64,000 bases of DNA from Apostichopus japonicus (taxonomy: Eukaryota > Echinodermata > Holothuroidea > Aspidochirotida > Stichopodidae): NCBI RefSeq assembly GCF_037975245.1, contig NC_092567.1, positions 25,038,876 through 25,102,875 of the forward strand. The letters are read 5' to 3'. A program made the position numbers and the translations under genes. The notes below the pieces were generated by a model. The model had not been told where the DNA came from, did not search any database, and was given only the letters and a program-made list of their open reading frames with translations. Positions within the stretch are counted from its first letter, which is position 1. Every line of letters starts with the position of its first letter. Positions 12,341 to 25,491 of this stretch are shown piece by piece.

Positions 12341-15300
12341 GCGGTTTCCTGTTTTCTGTCGATTACAGTTTTCTTATTATTATTATTTTTTTTTTGGGAA
12401 ATTATATTTTAGTAGCTCGGGCTAAAAGTTTTATAACCATGCAGGCGTGAATGGAGTGTAACTTAATATATGTCACATGAAGGGAAAGTAACACCTTCCT
12501 AATGCAACATCCTTCAGCTTTTTCCTGCTCGTTGCTTTATTTTTATTTTTTCTGTTTTTGGTGTTTATTGAATTTCTTGTATCCAAAAATATGCGCACCT
12601 GATGTGAATTATGCAAATACATAATAGTTGAAATTTGAAATTTTCGCGTAGAGCCGTGTTGAAAATCTTAAAGAGGTAGTCTATTTTAAGTTTACTTGGC
12701 ACACGAGAGACTAATAGAAAAAATAAAGAAAGCAAATCAAAAGATTAAAAAGGCAAACAAAGCAGCCATCCGCAAAATAAAGTAACGCGGAAAAATTTAG
12801 AAAAGAAACAATTGCCCTTCTTAATATGAAGCTCCCCTTTATGGTTCTCATACTTATTTTATTACAATGGATTTATTTGACGCCCTCCTTGCATTATTCT
12901 TATTTAATAGTGAGGTAAGATGCTATGCACTGATGTCAAATATTGCAAGCAAGCGTACATATTTTAAAATACTCTCAATAAAATAGAAGTCATTACCTGT
13001 CAACTGTTACCGTTCTAGTAAATTTGAAGATTTCTTAAACTCTTTTAAATGAATCCTTTTACATATCTTTGCAGATTTATTGTAAATATGAAGTAGATAC
13101 GTTTTATTGGGTATTTATACATAGAAAAAGTAAAGCAGTTGATATGTAAAATAACAATAATATGTATATAAAAGTATTGTAGGTTATTTGCAGAAGTATT
13201 GTAAGTTATTTGCAGAACTTATTTGCATAAGTTAGAACCAAAATGTGAAGTGGCTTGCTATACGTCGCTATAATTTTGTAATCCTGATATATTGCAAATA
13301 TGAAATATCACTGCTCTTTAAGCATCAAAACAGTCCACGTGGTACTACATGAATTAACGTCACTCTATAAACTTCTGGAAATATTTCATCTGAAATATCT
13401 TTGCCCTGCTTGGATCCTGTCACTTGGCAAGATTTCCCATTATTCTTTAGTTTATTGACATATGTAGGCTTCAGTAGAAATGACAAATGCACCTAAAAGA
13501 CAATTTTACAACTTTCATTTTCTCTCTTGATGCTCTATATATGGACGGACTCTGTTTTTACTTGTTTGCATAAGGTACGGTTGTAACTCCAACCAAGAGT
13601 CTGTGTACATATAGAGAGTATTGCAGACTAGAGAATGGTTGGGCAGTTTGGCAAACCGTGGGCAATTTATTACCCGTATACTGGTTGTGCGAAACATTTG
13701 GGCTGTGCTGTGCTGTCCTCCCACACTGTAACAGGTTTAGACCCCTCCATGCATGCGACCGTTCTGGAGACAGAGTATGAAAATATCTTTCTCTGTGAGT
13801 GTAAAGGTTCGGATTCATCTAACAGAGATTCGACCTCATTCTGATGGCTCATACATCTACATGGAAGCGGTTCAGACAGAACCTGGGCGGGTGTCATGGG
13901 GCTACATCCTCTGGGCCCGGGCTCAATTTGAGTCCCGGGATAATCATTTGATAAAGAATAATGTATTCTCATTTGTATAATATAATTTCAACAATGAAGA
14001 GAGAGAGAGAGCTGTGACATAATTGTCGCCCAGGCCTGGAGTTGGCTCGAAGCCCCTGAAGGGAAGTAGAACGAAACACTGAGTGTGCCACAAATAACAA
14101 TAACGTCATTTTGCCAGTCCAGTGAGCGGTATAGTGTTAGCCTAATTGCGAAAACATCTCAGGCTCTTAGAGATCCAATTAGTGCGAATATGTAGTATGT
14201 TAGCCAATGGGAACATTATATGCAGTAGGCGCATCGTATAATACGATCATATATAAAAATGTTCACAGCTGTTAGCACATGGAATCATTTTTGTCTATAA
14301 GAAAGTTAATCATTTTAGATCTGAACTCAAGAGACCTAACGACAAATCAATTAAGATTCAGAAGATTAATAATCATAATTAGGACGTGATCGATGGTATC
14401 AATTCTCCCAAGACCCGACCTCGATGATAGTACTTTATGTCAAACTCATCAATTAGAAAAGACTACTAGCATTGAATGGAATAATAATCAAAAACTTAAA
14501 GCGACACAGTACTCCAACCAAACAGTTTAATTACATATCAGACGGTAAACATGACAAACGGTTTGTCCTAAGAACTTGCTCAAGCTGCGCAACTCACCAG
14601 CATTCAACCTTTTCCTCTCCCTCCTCTCCCCCTAACGATAACAAGGAGATACAGCGTCCCATAATACAACTGTCTGGCAATCTCCCTGGTTAACCGATTC
14701 GCATAAAGGCGAAGTATAGTAATTTAACTGGTATATAACACCATGTTGCATATTCATAGAGTATAATCATACAGACCTAGTATATCTCATCTCGTGTACC
14801 ATTTTGACGTCATTTTGGGTGTTCTAATTCTGCAGTGCCACCCAACGAATCGGGCCTTTATAAATCAAGCTGGGAATTAAATGTGAACGTTGAATTCGAT
14901 TACCCTAATTATACAGCTATATTTATCATATACGGTTACCCCTGAGATGCACCCCATGGTCGGCGCCCGTGTAATTCCATGAATACCTTAGTAGTTTTGT
15001 GATGCTTTCAGTCGGAGGGAAGATTAAAGTAATAACACTGTTATCTTATACTGGTATTCATATCTCACACATTGGTATATTGATGTATAAGACGATCAAT
15101 ATTTCTCTTTTAATGAAGCTAGTTATTAGTCAGTTATCGAAGTGATAGGCCTATTTCATAAAATATTTCACAACAAATTTAGTTTAAATCACTGGTATAC
15201 CTCTTTACGAAGTTTCATATCTGAGTTATTCTCTTTACACAAATGCACAATGAAATAATAATTTGCTCTCGGAGGGTTCTTACCCAGAAATCAAAGATGA

Positions 15301-15404
15301 GACTTGAGCGAAAATAACAAATTCAGCCCCATTTCTAATACGTTAATTAGGCTTATGGTATTGATGTTTGGAAAAAGATATATTTTCGAGAGTTTGAAGA
15401 TCCC
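12341..15404. other. non-coding, no gene seen
   Basis: Includes a small two-copy direct repeat around 13165-13220 (AGTATTGTAGGTTATTTGCA type). At 13515-13980 a GC-richer patch leaves five overlapping frames open on both strands. None of these translations resembles a protein family I know, and stop scarcity alone explains them. Nothing else stands out. Confidence 0.45.
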
Positions 15405-16092
15405 TTGTGACTATAGACTACTAATACAAAACGTAGTTAATGCGTGTGTTGAAGCATATCTTTGTGACTAGACTAGTAATACAATATGTAGTTAATGCGA
15501 GTGTTGAAGCATATCGTTGTGACTATTCTAATAACACAATATGTAGTTAATGCGAGTGTTGAAGCATATCTTTGTGACTAGACTAGTAATACAATATGTA
15601 GTTAATGCGAGTGTTGAAGCATATCTTTGTGACTAGACTAGTAATACACTACGAGTTAAATGCGAGTGTTGAAGCATATCTTTGTGACTATTCTAATAAC
15701 ACAATATGTAGCTAATGCGAGTGTTGAAGCATATCTTTGTGACTAGACTAGTAATACACTATGAAGTTAATGCGAGTGTTGAAGCATATCTTTGTGACTA
15801 GACTAGTATTACATTATGTAGTTAATGCGAGTGTTGAAGCATATCTTTGTGACTAAACTAGTCATACAATATGTAGTTAATGCGTGTGTTGAAGCATATC
15901 TTTGTGACTATTCTAATAACACAAGATGCAGTTAATGCGAGTGTTTAAGCATATCTTTGTGACTAGACTAGTATTACAATATGTATAGTTAATACGAGTG
16001 TTGAAGCATATCTTTGTGACTAGACTAGTATTACATTATGTAGTTAATGCGAGTGTTGAAGCACATCTTTGTGACTAGACTAGTAATACAGC
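15405..16092. repeat. 55-bp minisatellite, about 12.5 units
   Basis: The unit carries GTTAATGCGAGTGTTGAAGC and ATATCTTTGTGACTA. Anchors at 15441, 15496, 15546 and 15601 support 55-base spacing. A variant with TTCTAATAACAC instead of GACTAGTAATAC appears at the third, sixth and tenth units, which hints at a three-unit higher-order period. Confidence 0.95.
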
Positions 16093-17256
16093 AATCCATC
16101 TAATAGGCATATAGCCACGTTCATTAATTTTATTACGAAAAAAAATTGAGGAAAACATAAAATAAGACCAAGTATTTTGGACGTTAATTTCTTTTCCATT
16201 TTGAATAATTAATCTGTATCCTTTCTTTTTCTTGTATATGTCATAGTCCAGCCAATCAAATCGTGCATTCGTGGTTGCTACACGCGAGTCACGTGACAAA
16301 TCTGACTGTATCTTTCAATATGAACATTTGTATATGTCCCTCTTTTGTTGTCAAACACCACATGCAGCTGCTAGTTAATTGCATTAAGGAGTCTCTTCTT
16401 TCCAAAAGGAGGAAAGTCACGAAAACGGATCTCAATGAGTGAAAGCAAATAACAACTGAAAAGCCCTTCGGGTTTCTTCTAAAGCAGGACCTATAAGATG
16501 ATGCGCATGTAAAATTGACCAATCAAAATGTAGCAATACTAGGGCAAACCTGCACTCAAAGATAAATACAAAAGGTACACTATATAGAAACATGGAAAAT
16601 TAATGTCCATATAAGAACTAACCCAGATCATCATGAAATATTTCTTCTCAAAACTAATTACAATACTCGTAGAGGAAGAGAAAATTTGATTGTTTTTGGT
16701 ACTTTCATAGAAAACGCCATTAAATACTTGTCAGTGGTATATCAGAAAGAGCTGTATATATTGCAACACTTTTGTAGTTGTACAAGATCATACCATATTA
16801 CTTAACTATGGAAATAATTTATGCCCAATCATTTCCTTTTGCTGATGCGGTACAGATGTGTTTAGTTTAAGAGTAAACCACAGCAAGATGACATGAGATA
16901 CACACCAGTATACGGTTTCAGTCTCGAAGTAAGGGAACTGGTTTTGGAAGTGGATCAGGTTGTTTGGTTTTGTGCGTGGTTGACTTTTGAAAAAATATCA
17001 AAATCTGTTGGTTTTATTTGTTTTATGAAATTTTGGCTACATAACAGTACCGCATAATATATTCATTTTTCTATGCTGATAATAGCCAGGATAAACAAAA
17101 CATATACATTTTCTTTTCATGCACTTTGTGAAGTCATGCAGCAATAATTTCAAAATCTCAATTCTTTGCTTTCCGTGCATCTGGTGGCCCATCAGCATCA
17201 GTACGATAAATCACAACATATGAATACTCATATTTAATGATTTTGATTGCCTCACG
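16093..17256. other. non-coding; contains a decayed relative of the 4.3-kb insertion
   Basis: No gene is supported. At about 16880-16990 the words AAGGGAACTGG, GTGGATCAG, GTTTGGTTTTGTGC and GACTTTT occur in the same order as AAGGGGACTGG, GCGGATCAG, GTTTGGTTTTCGTGC and GACTTTT at about 4355-4434. This suggests a second, diverged member of the same dispersed family. Confidence 0.4.
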
Positions 17257-17417
17257 CGATGCCCCTCCCCTCCCTTACCCCTCTCTTTCCCCTCTCTTTC
17301 CCCTCTCTTTCCCCTCCCTCACCCGTCCCTCACCCCTCCCATTACCCTCCCTTTCCCCTCTCTTTCCCCACCCTTAGTCCTCCCTTACCCCTCCCTTACC
17401 CCCTCTCTCTCTCCAAC
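17257..17417. repeat. polypyrimidine tract on the plus strand
   Basis: Almost pure C/T built from CCCCTCTCTTTC and CCCCTCCCTTAC words. Such homopurine-homopyrimidine DNA can form triplex. ORFs across it are composition artefacts. Confidence 0.85.
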
Positions 17418-18060
17418 GTCCTGGAAATGCAAGCTATGACAAACAACCGGTGTGATAGATAATTGCTATGATGAATTACTCCACAATTAGCAGAAGTACA
17501 AGTAGCTGAGAGTATCATGATACAACACTGACTTACAAACCGACTTCTACATATTTTGCAAACAGACCTACATTTTCTTCTTCCGTTCCTGCTTCTTTCT
17601 ATTTGTTTTAGAAGAGTAAGAAGGAGGAGGGGGGGGGGGGGCAAGGACGTTTGTTGAAGAAATATATTACAACAGTCCAAGGCGATGGTTAGGTTTATTC
17701 TTCTCCAAGAATATCCACAGAAGACACATCGATCAGTTTGTCAGTAGAAATAGTAAGAGGACGAAGTGATTCTACTCAATCGTGGTTCATTCTTGACTCG
17801 TTATTAGTCTGACGTCTTTGTAATGGTCCGTGTAAGACCTGTCTTTAAAGACATATATTGATTTCAAACAAATCAACTATCATTAAGTGAAAATTAAGTG
17901 AAAACAAGAATAACTGATCAAAATCATGAAATTCTCATTCTTTTAATCGTAAAGAAGCCCTCGTAATGTTCGTATACGAAACAATATTCTGAAAGTCACT
18001 TTACTACATCTTGGAAAAATTTCTTAATTTGAGGCATATTCTCACAGAGCATATATAAAT
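17418..18060. other. non-coding, no gene seen
   Basis: A 13-base G run at 17629-17641 is the only notable item. Confidence 0.5.
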
Positions 18061-18065
18061 ACATT

Positions 18066-18580
18066 ATTGGTATAGTATCCTGCGTATACATACTAACATG
18101 TATAGCTTTGTACTTGTATTATTGGTATTATCCTGTGCAGGGGGTAGGAGCCGGGGGGGGGGGCACTGGGGGCACATTCCCCCACCTTCTTTTTCTCCAA
18201 AATAGCAAATGTGCCCTACTGGCAAATAAAATGTGCCCCTTTGACGAAGAACTGTCTATTGGATATCTATTGGATATCTTTGTTAATTTTAATATTTTAT
18301 TTTATTATTTTTTTTAGTCTGTACATGCTATTTTTAAAAAGGCATCCCATATCTTTTTGTAGCACGGTTAACAATAAACAATCTCAACAAATAGTATTTC
18401 TAGCATACTAACACATCATATATATATAAGTGATATGGCCGGTGTGTATCGGTTTATAGCATAACTAGTGGTGGTTGTGGAATGAGAAAGTACCCCTCGG
18501 GTGTTGTGCCCCCCCCCCACACTTTTTGGAAGCTTCCTACCCCCTGATCCTGTGTATAAATACTAACATGTATAGCTTTA
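18066..18580. repeat. short tandem duplication split by a MITE
   Basis: The words TATTGGTAT, ATCCTG(C/T)GTATA and TACTAACATGTATAGCTTT occur at 18066-18108 and again across 18122-18137 plus 18555-18580, once the hAT-like element is ignored. The element therefore landed in the second copy of an older duplication of about 60 bases. Confidence 0.7.
18138..18546. mobile_element. hAT-like MITE, 409 bp
   Basis: The element starts CAGGGGGTAGGAGCC, and its inverted right end reads CAGGGGGTAGGAAGCTTCC. The perfect 8-base duplication ATCCTGTG flanks it (18130-18137 and 18547-18554). An 8-base duplication and CAG-type ends are hallmarks of hAT transposons. Subterminal G or C runs lie at 18153-18163 and 18509-18518. 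The interior has no transposase, so it is non-autonomous. Confidence 0.85.
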
Positions 18581-19050
18581 ACACTCCGCATACAAGTAAA
18601 TGGACAGTTGGAAGGAAACGTATTTTGCTTCACTAGTGACAATACAAGAAGTGACATGAAAATACATCTCTTGAAATGAAAGACACGTGAGCGTGCATGT
18701 GTTTTCATTAACAAGAGGATTATGCCATTTACAGAAGGATGCGTCCAGGGAGGCTAAAAAAAGGACGGAGGTGAAAATATTGAAAGGAGATGGAAATACC
18801 GTAAGACGTTAAAGACGATGATTATAGTTAACTGCTCATCGAAATATTACAACTTGCTTGAGGAGAAATAAACCCTTATATCATCATTAAGCTATGTGAT
18901 GTTTATGATGATGAACTCTCCCAAATTGCTATGGTCAGTTTACTTCCTGCCGTTTTGGAGGTTATTGTTCTTCCTCTGTAATATGAGTCCCCCGACATGA
19001 CCATGGTCTCCAATACCTTTTAACCCGGCGGGGTGGTCTGAATACTAGTC
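18581..19050. other. non-coding, no gene seen
   Basis: Nothing beyond chance ORFs. Confidence 0.5.
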
Positions 19051-19054
19051 TTAC

Positions 19055-19168
19055 ACCTTCCCCCTTCCCCTTCCCTCTTCTTCCTTCCCCTTCCCCTTCC
19101 CTCTTCTTCCTTCCCCTTACCCATTACCCCTTACCCCTTACCCCTTCCCCTTACACCTTCCCCTTCCG
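19055..19168. repeat. polypyrimidine tract
   Basis: CCTTCCCCTTCCCTCTTCTT and TTACCCCTTACCCC words are repeated over about 110 bases on the plus strand. Confidence 0.8.
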
Positions 19169-21299
19169 ATGGTTCACACCTGTGTCGCGGTCCCTGTAAA
19201 TAAACGCTCCACAACAGAGTAAATAGAGCAACTGCAGGGGTGTGCGTGTGTGTGTAAAGAGTATTAGTGGGTGTTAGGTGTCGACTATGCATAAATTGTA
19301 TGGCATATGGTGAACTGTATATGCACGGTGACATAAGGTACACAGTGCATGAAACCTTTCTTTCTTATAAATAAACGCAACATTATGCGTAAATTTTGAT
19401 ACATTTCTGATGCTGTTCAATTGAAACAAAAATGACAATGTAACATTGTTATCTAGGGCTAAGCTAGTCTACTTTCATTGCAAGTAATGAAGCAAAGTGA
19501 AACATTGTGCATGTTTCCGTTTTATTTATATGAAGAAAAAAGTGTCCGGGAGACGAACTTTGCAGAAGCAGAATCCTGAACTCGAACTTCATTTGATGAA
19601 AGACACCTTCCACGTGCTGTCTTAGTTTGGTAAATTGAAATATTATCTTTTGGGTGAAATTTCTAGAAAGTAACAGCCAAACACGAAAGATACGTTATAA
19701 AACACACACATATTACAAATCAATATCTTCTCTATATATCAATTTGACACAACATATTCCACATAAATAACCAGAATCACGTTTTTAATTTCGAAAGATG
19801 GTTTCAATGCATCTATTCAATTTTGTTTTTCATCAAATCAAGAAATTGTCTGGTTTTTAATAACTTAAACTTCCTGTATATTTGAGACTATGACAGTTAT
19901 TAACAAGGGGATCGCTTGGCTATTCTCCAGGAATATGCAACGGTTTTAGAAAGAAAATGCCGAAATTAACACCTCCACTTCTTTCCCATTTGGTTTGGCA
20001 ATTATCCCATACGTGTCTCTTGGGCAACTATCCGACTATTGAGAAGGGATTTGAAACAAATTGATTGAATCTTAGGATGACAGTATCCAGCTAACCCCCC
20101 CCCCCCCCTATTTTTCTATAAATCAACCTGCGTTTAGTGATATTTTGTGATAAAAATAACACTTTTTGATTTTCAGTTGGACGCGGCTAACTGACAAATG
20201 CCAGTTTTTTTTTTTTTTAAAGTCTATGCATTATAGAAGTTTATGTAAAAAACAAAATAGTTTCGTGAGAAATTCTAGCTCTTGTGTTCAAAACTATGTT
20301 TGGATATTTTCTCTTCACGAAACAGCTTTTATTGATTTTATTATTTCTAATAAGCTTAGAAATATTTGAAAAGGGAAGTATATAAAACACTGAAAGAAAA
20401 TAAAAATCCCCTTAAAACCAACCAGAATATCAGTATTAACGTTGTTGCAACATGTGTTCACCCGAATCACATTTTCTTTAAGAAAAAAAACCTATGGTTT
20501 GCTGGAATAAGCAAAGTCAAATTTCACGTTTTTTCAATAGGAAATTCCAATATAGGATAAAATGTTTCTATCACGATTTCATAAATATTACTGCGTGAAT
20601 TTACTATTTAATAAGACTGCAATAGAATAAAAGCGCCGTCTGCTGTTCGTTAGTATAGTTTCATACAAGAAACATACAGAAAACTGCGGTTTCATCGTCA
20701 AATTGTGAATTCAACTCTAGTAGAACTGAGCTCTTCAAGTTTCCAATATTCTTGTTCCCTGCAGACTAAACACTTACCAATCCAATCTCAAGCATAACAC
20801 TATTGGCTTGAAATTCGTCACACGTACCATGTAAAGGTAATATGTTATTGCAGGTGTAATGAAACCAACGCAAAATAGTTTTCAAATAGTCTTCTTTTTA
20901 TTCCTACTGTTTTTTTTTTTTTTGGGGGGGGGGGGATTAACCACACTGAAGCGATCAAGTTTCTTCAATTTCTGTAAAATTGTATAACCGTAAGTAACGG
21001 ATTACCATGCTAATAACCATGGCAGTTTCGGCGTTCCATAAAGAGTTGGTTATGATCGTGTGTAAATTGAGCTGGTAAATTAAATTTGGCATAAATGATT
21101 GGAAACTCAAGATGACCTTTTTTTTCCGAGAAATATAATTACCCATTGGAGAAATATATTTATTATTGAATACTGCAAATGGAGATTAAACAATACTTGA
21201 AAAAAACTATGAATGAATCTGTCGTTGTGTTTTCAGGAAATAACAATAATTTGGCGGGAATTCGCCTTTGTGTAGTTTTGTTTTAAGAATTATCAAGGT

Positions 21300-21344
<45 letters not shown>

Positions 21345-22690
21345 CAAATTCACCAATATCACACAAAGCGCTATGACAGATAAGATTTTAATTTTAAAGC
21401 TGCACAAACTTTCCTACAAGTTTGTTAAACAATCAACTTCAGTCATGCACCAGAATATCCCGTTAATTGACTCACATCTAACAATTTATGTGTCTTTGTA
21501 ATCATTGTTTTACCCTTTCGCAAAGTAAAATCAATGAAGTCATTATTTGCATGCAAATGCATCTGGGAATTAATTTCAAGACTAATATGTATATCAATTT
21601 TTGAGTATAGCATATACAATATATATTAATATCAGGCAACTGTACACATATATTTAAAGGAACGAACATTTAAAGTCAGTTTTATCTAACCTATACTGCA
21701 TGCTTTGTGTGTGTGTCCTCGAAATAGTGTTTAATGCAGTTTATAATGCACCTCGGCACAGTGATACATTAACATATTTCTCCGCAATTTTTACTAACCT
21801 CCCTAGCATGACTCAAAATAAAATTGCGATTGATAAACTTAAGAGAATCTCCTAGCTATTTTTCGACAAAATGAGGGTTAAGCCGATAGTAATTGTTGAT
21901 TCCATTTAATCTTTAACATTTTCTCCCAACCAGAAAATTGACATATTAATATCAACCACAAGTAAAATGCAAAGTACAATTTTCGTTCATTTTTCAATAC
22001 TAGAGTTGAAACTTGGCTGCTTATGCTAATGAATTATACTTTGGATTTGGATTTTGGCTTTGAATTGCATAAAAAATATCCAAATCAGCCAACTTGTTTT
22101 GCGGTACTGTTGACATATACAATGGCCAGCCTATATCTCCTTACACGCACTTGACTACACCCTTGAACACTCATGTATAAATACAGCAATCACATCTTAG
22201 ATTTTGTGCGCATGATATATTTTACACGATGCCGCAAGACGCTATATGCCAGTAATCATCACAAAACACCAAATTAATCACAAAAATTACTGCCAAGATA
22301 CTTGAAGTCATTCAACCCGTGTTCTAACTTACTCATTTTAAACGGTGTAATACAGTGGATGGATTGATCCTTTATTCGCTTAAGGCGAAATTTTAAATAA
22401 AATTCCACGTCAAATTTAGATTCGTCTTGGTCTTTATTGGATGGAAGTTGCTTAAAGCTGGGGTATACTTTCGACTTAAAAATAAATCTTGGCATAAAGG
22501 GACCCTTTAGGAAGCTATAGCTGATGAGAGGATGTATAGAGTTGTCTTTGTTCTCCAGAATTTATCACGGAGACATTATGTGATAGGCTACGACGGTTTT
22601 TGAAATACCTTCTCACGGCGTCTTTTTAAAGAAGATGTCAACATTTCAATGCTGAAGGTAGTCTAAATGTAAATGTACGTTCTTCATATA
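19169..22690. other. non-coding with a TA microsatellite
   Basis: Holds a 14-base C run at 20095-20108, a 12-base G run at 20924-20935 and an alternating TA tract at about 21305-21341. I saw no gene, RNA or longer repeat. Confidence 0.5.
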
Positions 22691-23297
22691 AATTTCTGGC
22701 TTCTGACTCACTGCTCTTCAATATAGACTACATATATCTGGTTTCTGGTTCACTGCCCTTCAGTATAGACTACAAATATATGGCTTCTGACTCACTACCC
22801 TTCAGTATAGACTACATACCGTCCAGTATAGACTACATAGCTTCTAGCTCACTGCCCTTCAGTATTGGCTACATATTTCTAGCTTCTAGCTCACTGCCCT
22901 CCAGTATAGACTACATATTTCTAGCTTATGACTCACTGCCCTTCAGTATAGGCTACATATTTCTGGCTTCTGACTCACTATCCTTCAGTATAGACTACAT
23001 ATTTCCGGCTTCTGACTCACTGCCCTTCAGTATAGACTACATATTCCTGGTTTCTAGCTCACTGCCCTTCAATATAGACTACATATTTCTAGCTTCTAGC
23101 TCACTGCCCTTCAGTATAGACTACATATTTCCGGCTTCTGACTCACTGCCCTTCAGTATAGACTACATATTTCTAGCTTCTAACTCACTGTCCTTCAGTA
23201 TAGACTACATATTTCTGGCTTCTGACTCACTACCCTTCAGTATAGACTACATACTTCTGTCTTCTGACTCACTAAAATATAGACTACATATATCTAG
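22691..23297. repeat. 42-bp minisatellite, about 14 units
   Basis: The unit carries CCCTTCAGTATAGACTACAT and TTCTGGCTTCTGACTCACTG. Spacing is 42 bases in the right half, with one or two shortened units near 22800-22850. A 184-codon ORF at 22780-23334 exists only because 42 is a multiple of three. It encodes a serine-rich 14-residue repeat with no upstream exon or promoter evidence. Confidence 0.95.
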
Positions 23298-25158
23298 ACA
23301 CACTAGTCCGTGTTGCTTAATTATGTCTCTTTAATGCACCTAAATATTTTATAGCAACAAATAAATTGTCCAAGTTTTAAAAGACGCACGACATGAGGCT
23401 TAAATTAAGGTATATGTTCTACATTTAAATTGGTCTAACGTTATTACTGATAGGGTAATCGCGTGAGTATTTAATACCATTTATATTAGCAACACAGTGT
23501 GTAACCCGCCGAGAAAAATTACCGCTTTCCTGTTTTAAGTTTCCTAAAATAGGAATCTGTCGATTCCCTTGAAGGTATAGCTGTTTCACAGTCATGTGAA
23601 TTTGGGATTCACATGCGTTTACTGCAATTACAGCTTCGGTGGAGGCTCGGTTCGGGTGATGTCACGTGTTTATAGTATGAATAACCACATCCGTGAGGTG
23701 CATAAAAAAAAATGAGCACGAGGTTCGATGACGTCATTCTTCATTGTACAAGTACCGAAATAGCCGCAGCATATTCATTCCACTCAGACTTTGAAAGGAT
23801 AACTTTGGAAGAATTTTGAAGTGTGGCTACGTCATGACACTAGCACATAAACACACAAACACACAAGCAAGCCCGCATATCTTATTATGTAGGCCTAACC
23901 ATTTGCTCTCGAGATATGTATAATTATTTATAGCAACCGAAAGGATCTGTACTGTGCATTGAAATTTAAGTATTTACGGTTAAAACAATGCACTCTAACA
24001 CGCCAATGACTGAGCACCGATGATATTGGTTGTTTGTTGTAGTTCACATCACAACTCACAAGATATTTATTCAAACCGAAATAGTTACACATTCATTAAA
24101 GGGATACCCACACTTTCAAAGCATATTAGAATATATCTTGGATGTGATCCCTTTATAGTTAAACGGTTACAAGGTAATGCGGCTTCTGAGTAGGATCATA
24201 GTCGAAATAAAAAAGGATCATTTTAAATCAAGAAGTTTATAATTACACATGGCATGAATAAACTGACTCTAACCATCTCTACGCATGTGGCGATATATAG
24301 TATCGAAACGTTTGTGCGACGCACGTTTTCGAATTTACAGAGTGGACATGACAACTTGAATGTTTGAAGGATGTGACGGTACCAATTCCTCATTTAAATA
24401 CATGAATATTCATTAATATATGAAGTCTACGAGTAAGTTATTCTTGGAATCAGAATGAACGACTATATATATACTGAAGTATAGTTCATTTTGAGAGTTG
24501 AGGACTCACGTCACGGAAGCTGTTGCCATGGCGATTTTCACGAATGGTTCGAATGGCTCACGTATCTAGTTCACTATGATCGATGTCTCGTCCCTACGAC
24601 TACTTAATCACGCTTAGAATTTCACCAAATTCCACTGATTTTATAAGAAAGCTCAGTTACAGATCGATTTCTCCAAACATGAAAGAAAAACATAAAAGAC
24701 AAGAACAAATCTATCTTCTCTTTTCATATTGCCAAGTAGCTATACGAGCATAAATCATTCACAGCGTGAGGGCTGACCAGAATATATGTCAAGTTCGTTG
24801 ACTTCTGTTGAGTCTATGTCCCAGCACAGTAAGTGGCCATAATACGCCTATACATCTGTATAAGATAATGCTTAAGTACCTTATGCACTCGTATAGCTCA
24901 CAATATACATGTAGTGGATATAATCAGCGATACTTATCAGGCTACGAGTAAAACAGCACGAGTATACCCGTACAAGTAGAATTCTACTTAGTATGAGTAC
25001 GTGAGAGAGAGAGTACAAGATTGTACTAAATTTCCTAAAATATCTCAATTACGAGAGCAAGTCTACATATCAATTCCTTTCTCCCTTAAAATTATGTACA
25101 TTAAAAACCTCAATCAATACGACACATGTGAGTATAGGTGATGTATGACTCATAGAGA
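23298..25158. other. non-coding, no gene seen
   Basis: From about 24880 to 25010 there are scattered CGAGTA/GTACTC words like those in the arrays at 29.5 and 39.1 kb, but no regular period. Otherwise nothing. Confidence 0.45.
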
Positions 25159-25491
25159 TTATCCGAAATTCCTCTGGATCTGTGCGGACATGGAGGTAAA
25201 AACAGACTCTGTTTTTACCTCCATGGTGCGGACGACTTTTCTATTCTGAAACGTAATGCCTGAATCATTATATACTTGTACTGGAGTAAACTGAATAATA
25301 TTACTTTGTTTTATGGGTATTTTATATGCACCATATCTATTTTGTGAAAATGGAACTTTACTTGGACACTTACGGTAAACCCGAAGAGCTAGACACATGA
25401 AAGCGTTTTCTTGATTTCTCTGAAGAAAATTAATACTAATTGAATTAATCTGTCCACCTTCACTATATGATATATGCCTTGTTAACTTCAT
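25159..25491 (-). other. unassigned 110-codon ORF, possible exon relic
   Basis: This is the longest non-repetitive ORF left of the TOP3B locus. Residues about 29-44 (around CLALRVYRKCP) recall the last strand of the ephrin-receptor ligand-binding domain, where a Cys-rich RVYYKKCP-like motif is usual. The match is short. The ORF contains a donor-like GTAAGT within that motif and a 37-base palindrome near its 3' end, and no partner exons were seen. It could be an exon relic or chance. I do not assign a function. Confidence 0.15.
25182..25232. repeat. perfect 17-bp hairpin between 7-bp direct repeats
   Basis: CATGGAGGTAAAAACAG at 25189-25205 is exactly inverted at 25209-25225 around ACT. GTGCGGA lies immediately on each side (25182-25188 and 25226-25232). 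The whole 44-base unit looks like a templated insertion. Confidence 0.8.

Noticed and set aside
13515-13980. Cluster of overlapping ORFs on both strands
   Set aside because: None resembles a known protein. The patch is GC-richer and simply poor in stop codons.
22780-23334. 184-codon ORF with a 14-residue serine-rich repeat
   Set aside because: It follows the 42-bp array exactly, and there is no promoter, splice or family evidence.
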